A DNA stretch of 64,000 nt from Tretioscincus oriximinensis (taxonomy: Eukaryota; Chordata; Lepidosauria; Squamata; Gymnophthalmidae): positions 1,375,450 to 1,439,449 of the forward strand of contig JAJVDF010000212.1 of NCBI GenBank assembly GCA_022410635.1, in the 5' to 3' direction. Within the stretch, counting starts at the first letter, position 1. Each line of letters opens with the position of its first letter. Positions 1-13,751 of this stretch are shown here, in pieces. Both the position numbers and the translations under genes were made by a program. Under the pieces are notes generated by a model. That model saw only the letters and a list, made by a program, of their open reading frames with translations, did no database searches and was not told where the DNA came from.

Positions 1-212
1 AAAGCTTTCCAAGTGGGCAGCAAATGGTTAGAAGCAAACCAAGTTAATGGATGAAGGAACACAACAAAAGTGCTATATTTAAATGAGAGGCAGAAAGTAT
101 CAAGAAAGGGAATATGCGAGCTGAGGAGGAAAAATAGAACTGCATATTCCTCCCCATGTTAGGACAAGTTTGGTAAACACCAGGCTCAGTTTTCTCACTG
201 AACATATAAGAT

Positions 213-392
213 GAATTTCAGAGAAATAGACGTGTTAGAAAGTCCAGCAAAGGGGCTAGTAGCACTTGGAGACTAACAGGAGAAAAGTGGGTGGCATAAG
301 CTTTCGTAGATATGTCTACTTCTTCAGATGCTGAGGGACTAATGTCAGGGTCAGGTATTTTAATCTCAAAGTGCTACTAGCCCCTTTGCTGG
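213..392 (-). repeat. Hammerhead/Penelope-like inverted-arm repeat, copy 1
   Basis: Seen: the direct repeat ACATATAAGAT is perfect at 202-212 and 393-403. The copy opens with ATTTCAGAGAAATAG. It carries arms AGCAAAGGGGCTAGTAGCAC and the complementary GTGCTACTAGCCCCTTTGCT. On the minus strand, 294-331 reads CTGAAGA, a stem GTAGA/TCTAC with a 4-base loop, then GAAAGCTTATGCC. This resembles the CTGATGA...GAAA core of the short hammerhead ribozymes known in Penelope-like retroelements, but with CTGAAGA and a changed cleavage dinucleotide, so it is probably inactive. The family assignment is inference. Confidence 0.6.
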
Positions 393-403
393 ACATATAA
401 GAT

Positions 404-3400
404 CAGAAACTGCGAATATGCAATCCTAATCATATCTGTTTCCTATTAAATTCCATTGTGCCTCTAAGAAAGTATAGTTTGGCAATTGCTGAAAAAGTTT
501 TTAGCTGCTGGAATCAGTTTTAATAGTTTGCAGCCCAATAAATAAATAAAATTGGATTGCTCTGAGCAAAAGAAATACATGGTTAAGAATAATTCATTAA
601 CAAAGAGTTAATAATGTGTGATGTTAAGAAACTTGTATATTTGCATTGTATTATGGAGTGCAATTATGGTACAAATAACATCATGGGACACCTTTAGTAG
701 TTCATTTTACTAGTAGTTTAGAACGACTTAAACTGGCACAACTCAGAACGTTAAGAGGAAACATCGTAACCTGCATTCAGGCAACCTGCAACCTTTTAAA
801 AGACTTTTCCCTCTAAAAATCTTTTTTCCAAATTGACTTGTAGATATGCCTAGTAAAAGCGAGAAAGGCTGCTGAAGAAAGCAACCAGAAAAACATTCAG
901 TCATCTCTTANTACAAAATTAGTTTTCTACTAACTATTGTGTAATATAAAACGTGTAACACAAACAATTGTTTATTTATCCATTGGCCTAATGATGTCAG
1001 TGAATAGCACCAGTCAAACCATGTAAATGCTGTCATAGTTGGAAGGTCCATGCCACCAGTCAGACAATGGTATCTCAATTGCCAAATGTCTAATAAGTTT
1101 TGACAGCACAAGAGGAAGAATTGAGAGCTGAAACGAATGTGACTTTTATATAGATTTTAAGTGGCTCCTGCTTCCTCTGCATAAGCAAAGACCATCTATA
1201 ATACCCATAGTTCTGCGGTGTTCAGCTCAGGACCACAAGAACAGTGTTTTAAAAAGCAGGAACTGTATTGTTTTGCCTGATAAAGTTATATCATGTTCCA
1301 AAAATGTCATACTTGTAAAATACCACCACAGTCCCACATCATGATGAGAAAGTGAGCAAAACCTTTCTGTTTCCACGTTTACACTGACATAAGTACCTTC
1401 TCTCCTCACATCATTATAAACTCAAGGGCACCATGNTTGAAACAAGCTGGGACCAAAGCATCACATTCAGGTATAATATTTATGAACACACAGAAGTGAG
1501 CAATAGCCTATAGCCCATCGATCCCAACTGCACTGTTATGACAGCTTGTTCATACTCAGCATTCTAACACTTACTGTTATTACTAATTCTGGCACAAATC
1601 TACATATAGTCAACCTGCTTTAATCCATTTTATTCCAATTGGATTTAAACAGCTTAAACTGATCACAAAGTTGTCCCCCCTCCCCTTTAAAATTAGTGTC
1701 ATTAGCAACCCAGTATGAATAGTGAACGTAGCATTACAAAGCTGAGCATTTCAGTTTGTTTAATATTGCTGTCATCTTTTCAAAAGCCTAACAAAGAAAG
1801 AAAGAAAAATACAAAGTACAAGTCATTCAGTGCTAGAGATTATCTCACAGCTTTGTAGGCTCCCCTGTGAAAAGGACATATGTCCACAATTGTTCAGATG
1901 ATATGCATCTGGCTCATTATGAATTCTGATATGGTTGTTAACTCTTCTCTTAGTAAAAACACTTTTCTCTGTTTCATCAACTCCATGCAAGAAAGAAAGG
2001 TTAAGTCATATGTTTTTCCTAGCATGAAAGTAAGTCCAGAGGAGAGAACATTTGAGCTGATGGTTTCTATCCATCTTGCTGCAATTTAAAATGGGGAATC
2101 TCTACTCATAAAATTACATTAATTCTGTTCCACAATTGTTTTTTGAACAAAGCAGCCCTGGATCATGGACAAATGCAAAATGTACTAGCAACCAAATTTA
2201 AGGATTCTGTTGGCAACCAGATAGACATTGTAATTGGAGTTGAAATGAGCTGACCCACAAAGAGAGCTTTGCTATAATCCTACTAGTGTCTGCAACAAGG
2301 TAACCTGTTTTGTCACATGAGCTAGTGCTACTTAATCATCTGACCTTTTTATTTTTACCGAACAAGCAATGGTACACTTTTCGAATTCAATCTTCCATAT
2401 TGCTAAGCCAGTAACCAAAACATAGGATGTGACTCAATGTATTACACAGAGTTCGCTTTCCACAGAACTGCTTAGTTATATTGTGAACAATTGCGCTGGG
2501 ACTATGTTGATGAAAGAATTGTAACTACCAATTATGGAGTTGTTAGTCATTAGGTAAAATTTTCTCTTCAAAAGGAAATTTGAGACCCAAACTAAAATGA
2601 CATTAGATATTCTTGGACAGATCTCTACATAGCAGGAGAATAGTGAAAATCACCTAGTTTAGTAATGGTGTTNAATTGCTTAATCTTACATTCACTTTCT
2701 TATGTGTTTTTTCATTAAGAAAACTGTTATTTGACCTATTGGAGAGGAAACTGCAGCCCCTCCTTAGGGTAGTGTTAGATTTTTTGAAGACCCCTGGCTT
2801 TAATTAAACATTTTATCCCATTTTAACACCCCAAGTGGCCTGAAACTAATCCAGACCTGATCACACACCTAGTCAATGAGCTCATCCTCAGGCCGATTTG
2901 AATTTGTTGCACTTTGTTCACCTCTCAGGATTCATCATCCAAGTCAACTTTAGTGCTCTGACAGAAACAAGGTGTGGGTTCAGAGCTTTCAAAACTGCTG
3001 CTCTTGCCATCTTCTCACTGACTTTTCAAATACCNTTCAATTGCAGATCTAAGTGGAGGACTGAAAATTTCCCACACAACTTGTCCACGTCCCCTTTCCT
3101 GTTCCCTTGTTGCCACATCCACAGGAAACAACTGACAACCAGCATTCCTTCTTTCCTGTTTTTAAATGCCAATTTTGCACAAAAACAATGTGTTTCTGTT
3201 GGGTTTCAAACATTGGCATCACCACATACTGAGGTAATTCAGCTGTGCTTACAGAAAAGGCATGGTGATGCTTGATTGTGTGGGTGATGCATCTTCGAAA
3301 TGCATTGTAGTGGCAGCCGTGGGCAGGAATCATAGACCCCTGAAACGATTGCAGGGGAAGTGCTTTGGATAAGATAGCGGTGAAGAAATGGTTTGAATGG

Positions 3401-4070
3401 CAAAAAGCTGAGAATACCCATATGGTCAGTGACTGGTGCAGATGGGAAGGGAAGATGCTTAAGTAGATCTAGACGTTACTGGCAAATCATTTGTAGACTG
3501 GAGATTATGTAGATTAAGAAATTATGAGAATCTGGGAAAAAACAAATTTTGGGTGTGAGTTGCCAGATTTGAAATAGAACTGAAGACCGTATGAAGATAG
3601 TTTAAAATTAGATATATGATCACAGCCCCAATAAATTTAAAATCCTGTCTATTAAATCATTGCACTTATAAGTAAACAGGAACTAGGAATATTTCATCTG
3701 AAGAACTCTGTAACAAAAATGGGGAAAAAGATGATGATTGGTACTGATGCCAAAGGTTATAGATGTTATTGCCAAATGTACAGTATTTGATATTCAGGTA
3801 TTTCAGATTTTCCAAAAAGTGTCAGAATCAGGATATCACAAATACCAGGATAATCTCTCAATGTTCATCTTTATACAATTTGGAAGCCAGTCTTAATACT
3901 GGCATTACAATGTTTAGAATCTCTTTGCATTACGAGCCTTTAATTGCTTGCTGCAGAAATTATATGGTGATTTTTTTTTCTAATAAACTGCACAATTAAG
4001 AGGGATTGTAATCCTGCAGTATTATAAGATCTGAAGACATAGATTTGTCAATGAAAGCTCGTGATGCTAT
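404..4070. other. Unassigned AT-rich sequence
   Basis: No exon with splice support and no repeat that I recognise. A weak open frame on both strands at about 2898-3333 has no homology that I can name. Confidence 0.5.
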
Positions 4071-4082
4071 ACATTTTTCTTG

Positions 4083-4251
4083 GTAATCAATTTCAGAGAA
4101 ATAGCTGTATTAGTCTAGTAGAAAGTCCAGCAAAGGAGCTAGTAGCACTTTGAGACTAACTTGAGAATCTGAAGAAGTAGACGTGCCTACGAAAGCTTAT
4201 GCCACCCACTTTTCTCAAGTTAGTCTCACAAGTGCTACTAGCTCCTTTGCT
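4083..4251 (+). repeat. Hammerhead/Penelope-like inverted-arm repeat, copy 2
   Basis: Seen: same family as 213-392, with arms AGCAAAGGAGCTAGTAGCAC and GTGCTACTAGCTCCTTTGCT in inverted orientation. The plus strand at 4169-4204 carries CTGAAGA, a GTAG/CTAC stem and GAAAGCTTATGCC. Flanks ACATTTTTCTTG (4071-4082) and ACATATTTCTTG (4252-4263) differ by one base and look like a target-site duplication. Confidence 0.6.
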
Positions 4252-4263
4252 ACATATTTCTTG

Positions 4264-5630
4264 TAGTCTCTAAAGTACTACAAGATTCCCTTGTTAGAAA
4301 TTCTGTGTTGATTAACATGGGTACAATTTCAACCTCCATAAACCTTTTTGATCTGAAAATGAGAAAAAGGTTGGTTGTGAATGGAAATTTGAGAGCTTAA
4401 ACCTGTAAACAATTTCTTGGTCCTATAATCTCATTCAACTTCTTTGTTCTACCTATACTTGACTATTTTACAAAGATCTGCAACTATATTTATATTAAAC
4501 ATCTAGAAATGCAATCTAGCACATTTATTTTAGCTGAGAAAGCATGCATTACAGAATTAAATTCCTAAATATTTTCTTCAAACTATACCTATACATGGTT
4601 ACATTAATTTCACCATAAAAACCATGCACAAATATGTGGTTCTCATTTTAAGTCACAGTCTCTTTGGATGTTTAGCTAATGGTCTTTATTTCATAGGGAA
4701 GATAGTATACAGTATGCACGTTTTACCAACATAGTTCAGAAAAGCAGCTTCAATCAAAGAATTCCAAATCNTAGAATGCTTATATTATCCTGACTTACCA
4801 GTTCCTATATTCCTTAATAGGCATGATGATTTCAATTACAATCAAAAGAACAAGCCAACGGGGAATTCTCTTGAATGCTGCAGGATAACCTGCTCCATAA
4901 AAATAATTAAAAACATGTGTCCCTTGTACCTAAAGCAGTGCCATAAAACTGTCACCTTCTTAGCAGAGGGCTCAAAAAATACAATCTGTGTTTAGAGAAA
5001 CGCCAAGAATGAGACGTTCCTGCTTGATGTTATCAAAACTCTAGTCATTTGCTAAAGCTTTTAAGGATTAAGGTTTTAAAAAAGCAGAGCCCTGACCCAA
5101 AAGATTTGGGGTGCAACAGAAGAGAAAAACAGATTGACAGGATGGCAGAGAAAAACAAGCTCAGACCTTTAGTGTATAAACTAAAGTTCTTGTCACAGCA
5201 AATGAATGATTTATCTCCTGCCCTCAAAAACCATTATCTTTTCTTTACAGAAAATTGAGTGCAAAAGCATCTCTTTAGCTGGGTAGATTCTTCTAGTGGC
5301 TGCAAGGAGAAGATTGCCCGCTCACAGTAGATACACTGCTAAAAAGGAGATTTCGTTCTGAAGCACACCAGGAATTTGTGAGAACAATTCCATACCATAT
5401 GGCTTGTTGTACACCACCATTCAAAACTAGCTTGCTCCCCTGAAATATAATAAAGATCACTATCTCATTATTGATGCTATACTAGGTTTCAGCTGCCAGT
5501 CCATTTTTGTATGCAAAATAGTTTTTCTTTGCCTTTGACATGAATATGTCTTGAGCAGCCCTACCAAACTGCCAATGAAAGTAATTCTACCCTTCATGCT
5601 GACAAGGATAGAAGTGGGATATAAGTAATT
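4264..5630. other. Unassigned sequence
   Basis: AT-rich. It contains only the weak lysine-rich frame at 5049-5258. Confidence 0.5.
5049..5258 (+). CDS. Lysine-rich open frame, unidentified (weak)
   Basis: A 69-codon plus-strand frame. Its middle looks protein-like and basic or helical (CNRREKQIDRMAEKNKL, then VYKLKFLSQQMNDLSPALK). No convincing acceptor precedes it and no good donor follows. An acceptor-like ttatcttttctttacag lies inside the frame at its 3' end, which argues against a simple exon. It could be a fragment of a processed pseudogene or chance. Confidence 0.15.
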   Translation: MLKLLRIKVLKKQSPDPKDLGCNRREKQIDRMAEKNKLRPLVYKLKFLSQQMNDLSPALKNHYLFFTEN

Positions 5631-5762
5631 AGGCCATTTCTGTACTGGATAGTATTTCAGATTGTATTTTAAAATGGGGATCAGCCATGCAAATATTTGT
5701 ATGAATGGCTGGCCACTTTTCTGGGGTATAATCTGGAATAAGGCTCCACACAGAAATAGCCT
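5631..5762. repeat. Palindromic MITE family A, copy 1
   Basis: Terminal inverted repeats: left AGGCCATTTCTGTACTGG and further in CAGATTGTATTTTAAAATGG; right, read inverted, GGCTATTTCTGTGTGGAGCC then CAGATTATACCCCAG. Two further copies are at 7594 and 18791. The arms are about 45 bp, diverged and without coding capacity. The superfamily is not determined. Confidence 0.5.
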
Positions 5763-7593
5763 TAGACCAAAATTCCCAGTTTGGATGTCCATTGATGCAC
5801 ATGGAGTACTTAAAGGCTTTGCTAACACAGCTTGTTTTTAATCTGCAAGTAGTTCCTTCTTGCTCTATTCCTCTTGCACAAAGTTTCTATGTGCCCTTAC
5901 CCTTGCAGTTGTACAACCTTAAGCCTTAATCCTTTTTAATGAATTGCAGTAATGCGTAGGCATGTTTAAAGATCTATATATCTGGATCCATTTCATTTTA
6001 GCTTTTGGTCTGGTCATGGCACAATGGGTGGATCCACCCTTTGCTGTTTGGAGCTGTCCCTGAAGGCCAGCCTCACTTCAACTAGTGTACTTGCTAACTG
6101 TTCTGTTTACAGTTTGAGAAAGGAAGCAGTCTGTTCAGCATTCCCTGCGGAGAACAATCAAACAGCTTTAAGGCAACCTTCCTCTTTATATCCCCAATCC
6201 TAATAGGAACCAACAGGTGGAGAATTTCAGATCAGGGATTTATTAGGAAGTAACTGATTGAGACNTAGCCTAGTACCTCTCTGTAGGCCATCTCAAGCAG
6301 CAGCAGATGATGATAGTGGGATTCTGATGGTAAATGTTCTACAAACTTAATTGCCTCCCTCTTTACTGCAATTGGATGAAAACATGTCAGCCTGGTATGC
6401 AGCATTTGCACTTTCTAGGAAACCTATTTTAAACACATTCTTAAATTTAATCTTATGTGGTCAACTTCTGCAGGCTGAGTAATCTCCCAAAGACAAGGTA
6501 TATAGTTACTGATCTTAGCAACTGGATGAAACAGAAGGATAACAGCATGGCAAATGAACTGATAAGAGGTTTCTGCCAGACTAATTCTGAGTTGGTTACT
6601 AGCAGCCAGAATTCCTCCACCTTCCATTGCCCCCCAAAAACAAAGGTGTATATAGAGTTTAAATGATGATACATTTTTCCCCAGATGACTGGTTATTTGG
6701 GCAACTGTTCTAGGATTGATATAGATAAAACAAATGTAATATTTGCATTTACTGAAGTAGCTTTTTGAGTAGGTACTGCTAGACATACTGCGATTAAAGA
6801 AGCTTTTGTCTTTTTNAAAAAATACTTTAACTGCAAAACTGTTCAACATCGTGAATTATTTTCTTTTAATTATTTGTTCTTCAGTTTAAATAGGACATAC
6901 TACTTTATTAGGTTTGCATTAAAAAAGTTGAAAGAGGTTGCATATTCCTGCAACTGCCTAATCATCATGATCCTGGTCCCTTCTATATAGTATAAAGTTT
7001 ATTGGTTTTGTTAAAATTAAAGAAGAACATTTGAAGAATGCTGAATTATGATTTTGTGTATGAAAGTTTAGATCAGATGTAGTAATTTAAAAACCAGTAA
7101 CATCAGTGAGGAACGCCATAGGGTTTAATATCATTTTATTGAGATGGATGTTAATGTGTAATAATTTTCAGATTTAATTAAAGAAATTTTGCTGGATGGT
7201 TTCAAAAAAGTTAGACTAGTTTGTGAAAAGCAACGCTATCAATGAGCATTAGCCTTCATGGCAGTTGCAAATGATTTACCTCTGAAGGTCAGGTGTTGGG
7301 AGACCACAGGTAGTGCAGTCTACATGCTCAAGACTTGCTAGTGGGCTTNTTTGTGCAGTTGTTCACCCATTGTGAGAAAAGCCTGTTGAACTGAAATGGG
7401 TCTCATCTAGTAGAGCATTTTTATGTCCCTAAAATACATAGCTCTGAAGCAGTGGTAGGCCATGGAGCTCTTCTGTAAGTGGGAAAGGACCAGTTTGGTG
7501 ATATCAAATAAATCTTCCAAGTGAAATCTCATCCTTTCCTCACTATCTTGGCAGCCCGAGTTCATGGGCCACTCTTCTTCTGGTGCAAATGTT

Positions 7594-7761
7594 TAGCCTT
7601 TTCTATATTGAGCCTTATTCTTGATTATATTCTAAAATAGGGACATCTTGATGCAGTCTAAGGCAAATCCCTCTTCTGAGGCCTGCCATTGGTTGCATTA
7701 ACATGGCATATCTCTTTTCAAGGATATAATCCAGAATAAGGCTCAATGCAGAAAGGGGCTT
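7594..7761. repeat. Palindromic MITE family A, copy 2
   Basis: The clearest of the three copies. Left TTGAGCCTTATTCTTGATTA and the inverted right end TTGAGCCTTATTCTGGATTA match at 19 of 20 positions, outside which lie TAGCCTTTTC and its inverse AGCCCCTTTC. No target duplication is evident. Confidence 0.55.
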
Positions 7762-10700
7762 TGTGTGAAACTCTTTTTGGAGATTATATAAAGGAGTCTG
7801 CGGTTTTTTATATTTAGCTGCAAAAATAAATATTTTGTTAAAGGTCTTCAAACAGTTCTGCTTGTCATCATGTAGTGGTATTTTTTGTTTCATGCACATT
7901 TCAGTAGTGCTGCTATGCTACTTTCTGTTAATCATTTGATATTTTTTAATTTCGAATACACACAAAGAAGATATTCAAAATACCATTTACTGCGAAGTGA
8001 ATTCAGTTCCCTCCACCATTTTCTTCCATTTCATCATGCACACAAGATTCACATTGGCTTCTGGTGTTAACAGTCACATTCTATGGGTAATATGTTTTTG
8101 GAATGTCCTCTTCCCATGCTTTGCTTCATCTTTTATTTTTTAATATGCCCGAATTTTGCGCAAATCTATAATTACAAAAAATTAATATGCATGCAGATAC
8201 TTAGTTTTGCGCAAAATTAGAACCCACATACAAAAACATTTTAAAACTGCCATTGCTGCCTCAGAATTAGAACAAAATGGAAACACAGCAATGGTGCGCA
8301 GCAGCTTTTGCACAGCGGTGCTCCACAGCTTTCACAGAGGGCAAACCACAGCTGGAACATGGTTAGCCTGAATTGGGAGAAACTGCACCTGCATTGCTTT
8401 TGAGGAACAAATCTGTTCTGGCAACGTGTGGCTTTGTGAACGANATATCACAAAAGTGCTCCCCCTGTGTGCTCCCCTTTGCACCCAGTGCAAAGCCACA
8501 CAGCTTTCACTCCCGTTTTTTCCCCTGGTGAGAATGCAGCCAAAGTGCCATTGATTTCATTTTGTCTTGGATTACAAACCACTTCAGGCTTCCTATATAC
8601 CCTACTCTTTCAGGTGACCCTGTGCCAAACCAGACTTTAAAGTTTCTTTTGGTATTAAAAATTGCCCTAGCAACGTAGAAACTGTTTTAATTCTAGAAAT
8701 ATATTCTGTGGTTTATAGAAATGAGATGTTCTAGACAACTGACTACTGTTCTTTCTTGATTTAGCAGAAAAATGTCAGATGCGACAGATAAATTACCCTG
8801 CATATGGGACTCAAAGACTTAACGCTCACAAGATCTTATCATGGAAAGGTTTCTATTCTCTGGAGAAAGTTTCCAGCTTTTCTAGGGAGTTGAAAGCAGG
8901 TGTAGATTTTGCTTTTTCTTCTGCTTAAGAATAACTAAAAGCAGTTGGTGGGCCACTGTATGGGACAGGTGGCCTGTGGTCTCCTCCTCTTGTGTTCTGA
9001 CAGTTAATAACCATTATGCACATCTTTTTATTCTGGTGGAAATTCAACATATGTTGCAATTTGATGGCAAAAGTGAAAATTCTCCAGACAGCTTCACTTA
9101 TTGTAAAACAAGATGTACATTTAAATGTAGCAAAAACTAAGTAAGCGTACTGTCATAGAAATATACTTTAATTCAATTCCCAGAGATTCTATACTTGTTA
9201 ACATTCCCAGGTACACCATGTGAATTGGGAGGATGCATATAAATGTACTTTCTCATACTGTAAAGAAGTTAGTTATTTAATATTCCACTTAGAAAAGTAT
9301 TTCATTCATTACTGATAACAAATTTTAGTCTTTATCCATGATGATGAGTGTACATTGAGATAATGAAAGTACATAACTTGAGAATTTTCTGACATGATGG
9401 AAACATAGACCTAAACCAAACTAACAAATCAAGGGAATAAATGCATTTTGATAGTAAATCTATTTTAGTAAAAAGAAATTAATTCTGAGCCAATCCATAT
9501 CCATATCTCTCCCTGAGACACAGCAGTATCGGAGCCCTTGGGTTATTATGTACAGGAATGCAAGCTGCTTCAGTGTCTGTCGTGCAAAGGAGCTGATGAC
9601 CTTTGGCATCTGGGTCTCTCAAGCAGTTTGCAATGCAGTCACACTGATTTAGTTAAGAGCTTGAAAGACTTTCCAGAAGAAGCTTTCCTTCCCCAGTGAC
9701 GCTGACACTAGTAACCCACTGACCTCCTCCTTTCCAGTGAGATTCAAAAGCAAAATCCGCAGCTGTTCACAGTTTTTCTTCCTTCCCTGTTGACAGTGTT
9801 ATATGAAAGAAGAGGCTACTGGGCAGCCTAACTGTTTATCCAACACTGACCTTTCATCTCCCAATATAAAGATGCTACTTTATTGTAGTGCACTAAGAAA
9901 GCAGTAGAAGCTTTCTTGTTTAGCTGTCCCTCAGATTTGTATTTCCTCATATAATGGGCTGACCCATTATAACAATGGGAATATATCACCCAGTAATAGA
10001 CCCAGCAACTCAAAAGACTAAGCTTCAGTCTCTCCCACTTCTCCAGCAATATATAATTTTTAGTTATAGGTCTGCACTCACAAACTTCTTAGATAGACAA
10101 TGGTCAATCCAAAATGGTACGGATTTCACATAGAATTCAGTTCTATTATGCTTAATGATGTTGACCTTTGTGTGGATATTTATAGGATTTCAGTACTGTA
10201 GCTGCCTGTGTATCATTACTATTGCTAAGCTGTTTTTGGGCTCCCCATTTTATTGCTCTCCATCCCATTGAGTCAACAGGCACAAGTAACCACTGATAAA
10301 CTTACTGTCTTTATGCCACTTTTCTGGTTTTTAGATTTTCAAAATACATTTTGCACATTGCTTGTTCTGTTCCTGGTGGTCATATTGGAGCACTGTATGA
10401 CTCCAGTTTACCTGAGCTCCCACCCAGCCCTCCACTGCCTCTCTGTCACTTCTGCAATGCCTGGTGCTCTGCCATGGCCCCTGGGAAGGCAGCAGCTCAC
10501 CCTGAGCTCTGGTTGCCTGGGTGACTTGCAGCTGAGTATCTGGCTGCTATGTTCCTGGCAGCATCAGCAGAATGGCAGCATCAATAGCTGGGGTAGGCTA
10601 GTCAAGTCACAGTTGACTCATGGACTCTTAGAGGGATGGCCGTGCAGGAGCGCTGATTTGGCTCCAGTAGGTGTTTTTGCTTGTTAAGTATAATAATATA

Positions 10701-13232
10701 ATTTCAGGATTAAACAAAATTAGTATGGGGAAAATTATGAAAATAGAGAAGATGCGTCTGAGAGACTCATTCTTGGGCTTGGTTTCTCTGAATCAAATTG
10801 TATTTTTAATCTGCTTCACTCTTTTTGACTATTTGCTCAGCTTTTGCCTGTGCTCTGAATACAGAAGTGACATCATTTTTTATAGATCTATTTAATAACC
10901 TGTGGAATGATAGCCTACACCCTTTGTTTGATTCATTCTTTCAAATTGCTGTAGAGAACACAATTATTATTATTATTATAAAGTAAGAAGAGGAAGCAAG
11001 AAAGAACTGCCTGAAGACATTAACAAAATCTGGAAGGAGGAATAGGAATCAGTTGCTGTGTGTTAGCAAGTCATATGATATATTATGTGGGGGCTCCAAA
11101 GGCACCTTGATGCAGTTTTCTTACTACACATACAGAAGTGGTTGTCATGATTTTCTTCAGAGAAAACCCTATGGATTGATCTTTTCACCCTCTGCTTTCT
11201 AGATTGCTTGCATTAACACTGTGCTACAGACACTCACCAGGTGACTTCTTTATTCTGAGATCTTTGACAATTGGTTTCTACTAGGACACACTTGAATATC
11301 CTTTTGATATTGAATTCACATTTATCTCAAACAACATTTTGTGAAAAAGTAATCTGCTCATGAGATCTTATATTCACAAGTGATTTTTAAAGTGAGCTAC
11401 CATATATTTTCCACACACACAGAGCCCCTGAAAGCTCTTAATTTTCCTGTTTGTCTAAACTACTTAGCATAAAAAATAAAAAGCCAATATCCATTTCTCT
11501 GAAACTACACAATTGCAGCCAAAACAACATGGAGCTGCAGGTTAGTTTACTGAATTAAGGACAAAACTATTCAATAATCTATGTGCATGTGCACTGCTCA
11601 TATCACATACATGAGCAAAATATCAGAATGAAAACACTGAACACTTTGGTTTCTATTTCAATGCTACTCCTTATTTATTATTGTTGTTTTCTCTTGACAT
11701 ACCTGTGACTTTCCCCATTTCTTTTAATGTTTCTATTGATTCCTTTTAGTTTTTATGAACTCTCTGGAATACTATATATTTTTAAATATGCATTACTGGG
11801 GCCAGGGGGGATTTTTTTGATATCCTTCCTAATTTCTTTGCTACACAACTAGTAAGTTTATAAAAACAGGTTAAAGCCCAAGTAGTCAACAATACCATAG
11901 GAAGACATATTAAAGTCCAAACTCCACATAAAATAAATCTCCAGAACACTGGTCACATCTTACAATNCAGCTTTAGTCCACTCTCAGAGTGACTATCTGA
12001 AAAGCTGCCTTTGAAAACTAGGAAAACCTGATTCAAAACCTGATCTTCTGGTTTCAGTTCTGTTCTTGAGAACTAAGGACTGTTGACTAGCATGTATAAC
12101 TGCAGCCATAAAGTGGAAAGAAAATTGGAATTCATTTTTCTACTGTGTTCTTCCATTCTGAAAATGGACTAAAGCTGGATCAAGCCATTTTTTTCCAAAG
12201 GATTCAGTGGGAGTTCGATAACTCCTGCTGTGCCACTTTTCAGCACCGTCTGCATTATATGATCCTCATAAAATTGTTTCTCTAATTTAGTCTGGATATC
12301 AAGTACTTACTGAAAAAGAGAAAGAAAAGAAATTAAGTAAAAATCAAGTGCTTCTTATCTGAAGTCACTGTATCTTACCAATTCTCAGCTTCAGTCAAAA
12401 CTTGCAAGAAATGGAGCCCCAGGAAAAAGACTATAAACTACAGCTGAAAATACAGTAAAAATAAATAGAATAGGAATTTTCACCAGGAGCAAAACTCCTG
12501 CCTTGGTTTTAACCCTACGTTAAAGTGAAGACAGGGACATACAGAGTAGCACAGAGTAATCCAAACATCACACCGCTGGCATGCAAGTCTCACTCTGACA
12601 ATATCAAAAGGTGCTACCTAGATTATACATGACTGAGCATGCAATGTAAAAGCCATATGCCAGCTGGGTGAGGAAGCCACCTTCCTCCCATGCCATGTTT
12701 TGTCTTTTGATGTTCTCATAGCTGCTGCTGTGGGAACTTCAGAGACAAATTTGCTTAGTGGCTGCAACAGCATATATCAATGGATGTGGTACAAGGTTGA
12801 TGTGTTTGCTTCCAAATGGGATGCTCTCATTTTGTCATACATTTTTTATAATGTACATTCTTATATGAAAGCCATCCTGAACTATAGCTGCAAATTGTGT
12901 TACCATACTGACAGCTTGTTCAAAAGAGCCTTGTGAATCCTCACTTTAGAATTGGAACCCATATGACATTGAAGTTTGCAATCTTCCTTTTTCTTGACAC
13001 ACCTTGAGAGCTCTGCTGGACAGTTTTATGGTAAATCACCTTGTAACTAGCCAACAGGGGCATATTATAGATGAGTCTCATTAGCAACAGGGTCAGCTGT
13101 GTTCCAATACTATCACAGAGGAATATTTAAAACCATTTGCTGTATAAATTGTAGAGAACAACAGAGATACATACAGAGAAAGAAGTAATTACTTGAAATA
13201 TGAAGACACAAAGATGGCTAATGTAAGGTAAA
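7762..13232. other. Unassigned intergenic sequence with three notable patches
   Basis: Two copies of TTTTGCGCAAA lie at about 8154 and 8205. A GC-richer patch at 8280-8560 holds TTGCAC/GTGCAAAG words. Another at 10400-10680 (Leu/Ser-rich open frame 10253-10687) looks like low-complexity GC sequence rather than a gene. The 9480-9790 region is less AT-rich and could be conserved noncoding DNA. No gene is supported. Confidence 0.45.
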
Positions 13233-13314
13233 TATACTGCTCAAAACAGTTAAGGGATCACTTAGTGTTACACTGTTATGTTAAAGTGTTCCCTTAATTG
13301 TTTTGAGCAATATA
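13233..13314. mobile_element. Miniature Tc1/mariner element
   Basis: Seen: TATACTGCTCAAAACAGTTA at the left and, inverted at the right, TTGCTCAAAACAATTAAGGG, about 30-bp arms around a core of about 15 bases. The ends TACTGCTCAAAA and AAGGGAACACTT are those of a widespread vertebrate Tc1-like transposon. This copy keeps almost only the two terminal repeats. It has a TA-rich junction consistent with a TA target site. Confidence 0.75.
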
Positions 13315-13751
13315 TATAGACAGCAAGATAATACCAGAAAAAAGTTTTATCATTTCTTCATTCACTTTACTAAGGCTTGTTACTGTGCAGAATTGTAGCT
13401 CATACTAGAATAAGTAATTTACTAAGGGTATTCGTAGTGCCGGAATACCTGATGATTTTTTCTCGGAAATCTTTAGTGATTGGGAAATTGCAGTAATGAG
13501 TGGGTGTTCATCATAAGTATAGCAATTCCGGTAAGAAGGTTGCTAAAAATTAACTACTCAACTTTTGGACTGGGTAAACATGTTTCTGTAAACCTGACAA
13601 GGGCTTCATCATCCATGCTTTTAACCAGCTTCAAAATTGGATTACATCAGAAAAAAGAAATTTCCGGTTTTCATTCCAATTCAAATTTGGTGTTTTGTTT
13701 TCAGGCCAATTCTTCAGAGGTAAAGGTGGTTAAAAGCCCCTGTATATTAAA

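Noticed and set aside
2898..3333. 125-codon plus and 94-codon minus frames
   Set aside because: Mutually overlapping, with an N inside and no supporting signals.
10253..10687. 144-codon Leu/Ser-rich frame
   Set aside because: No splice support, no motif and skewed composition from a local GC-rich patch.
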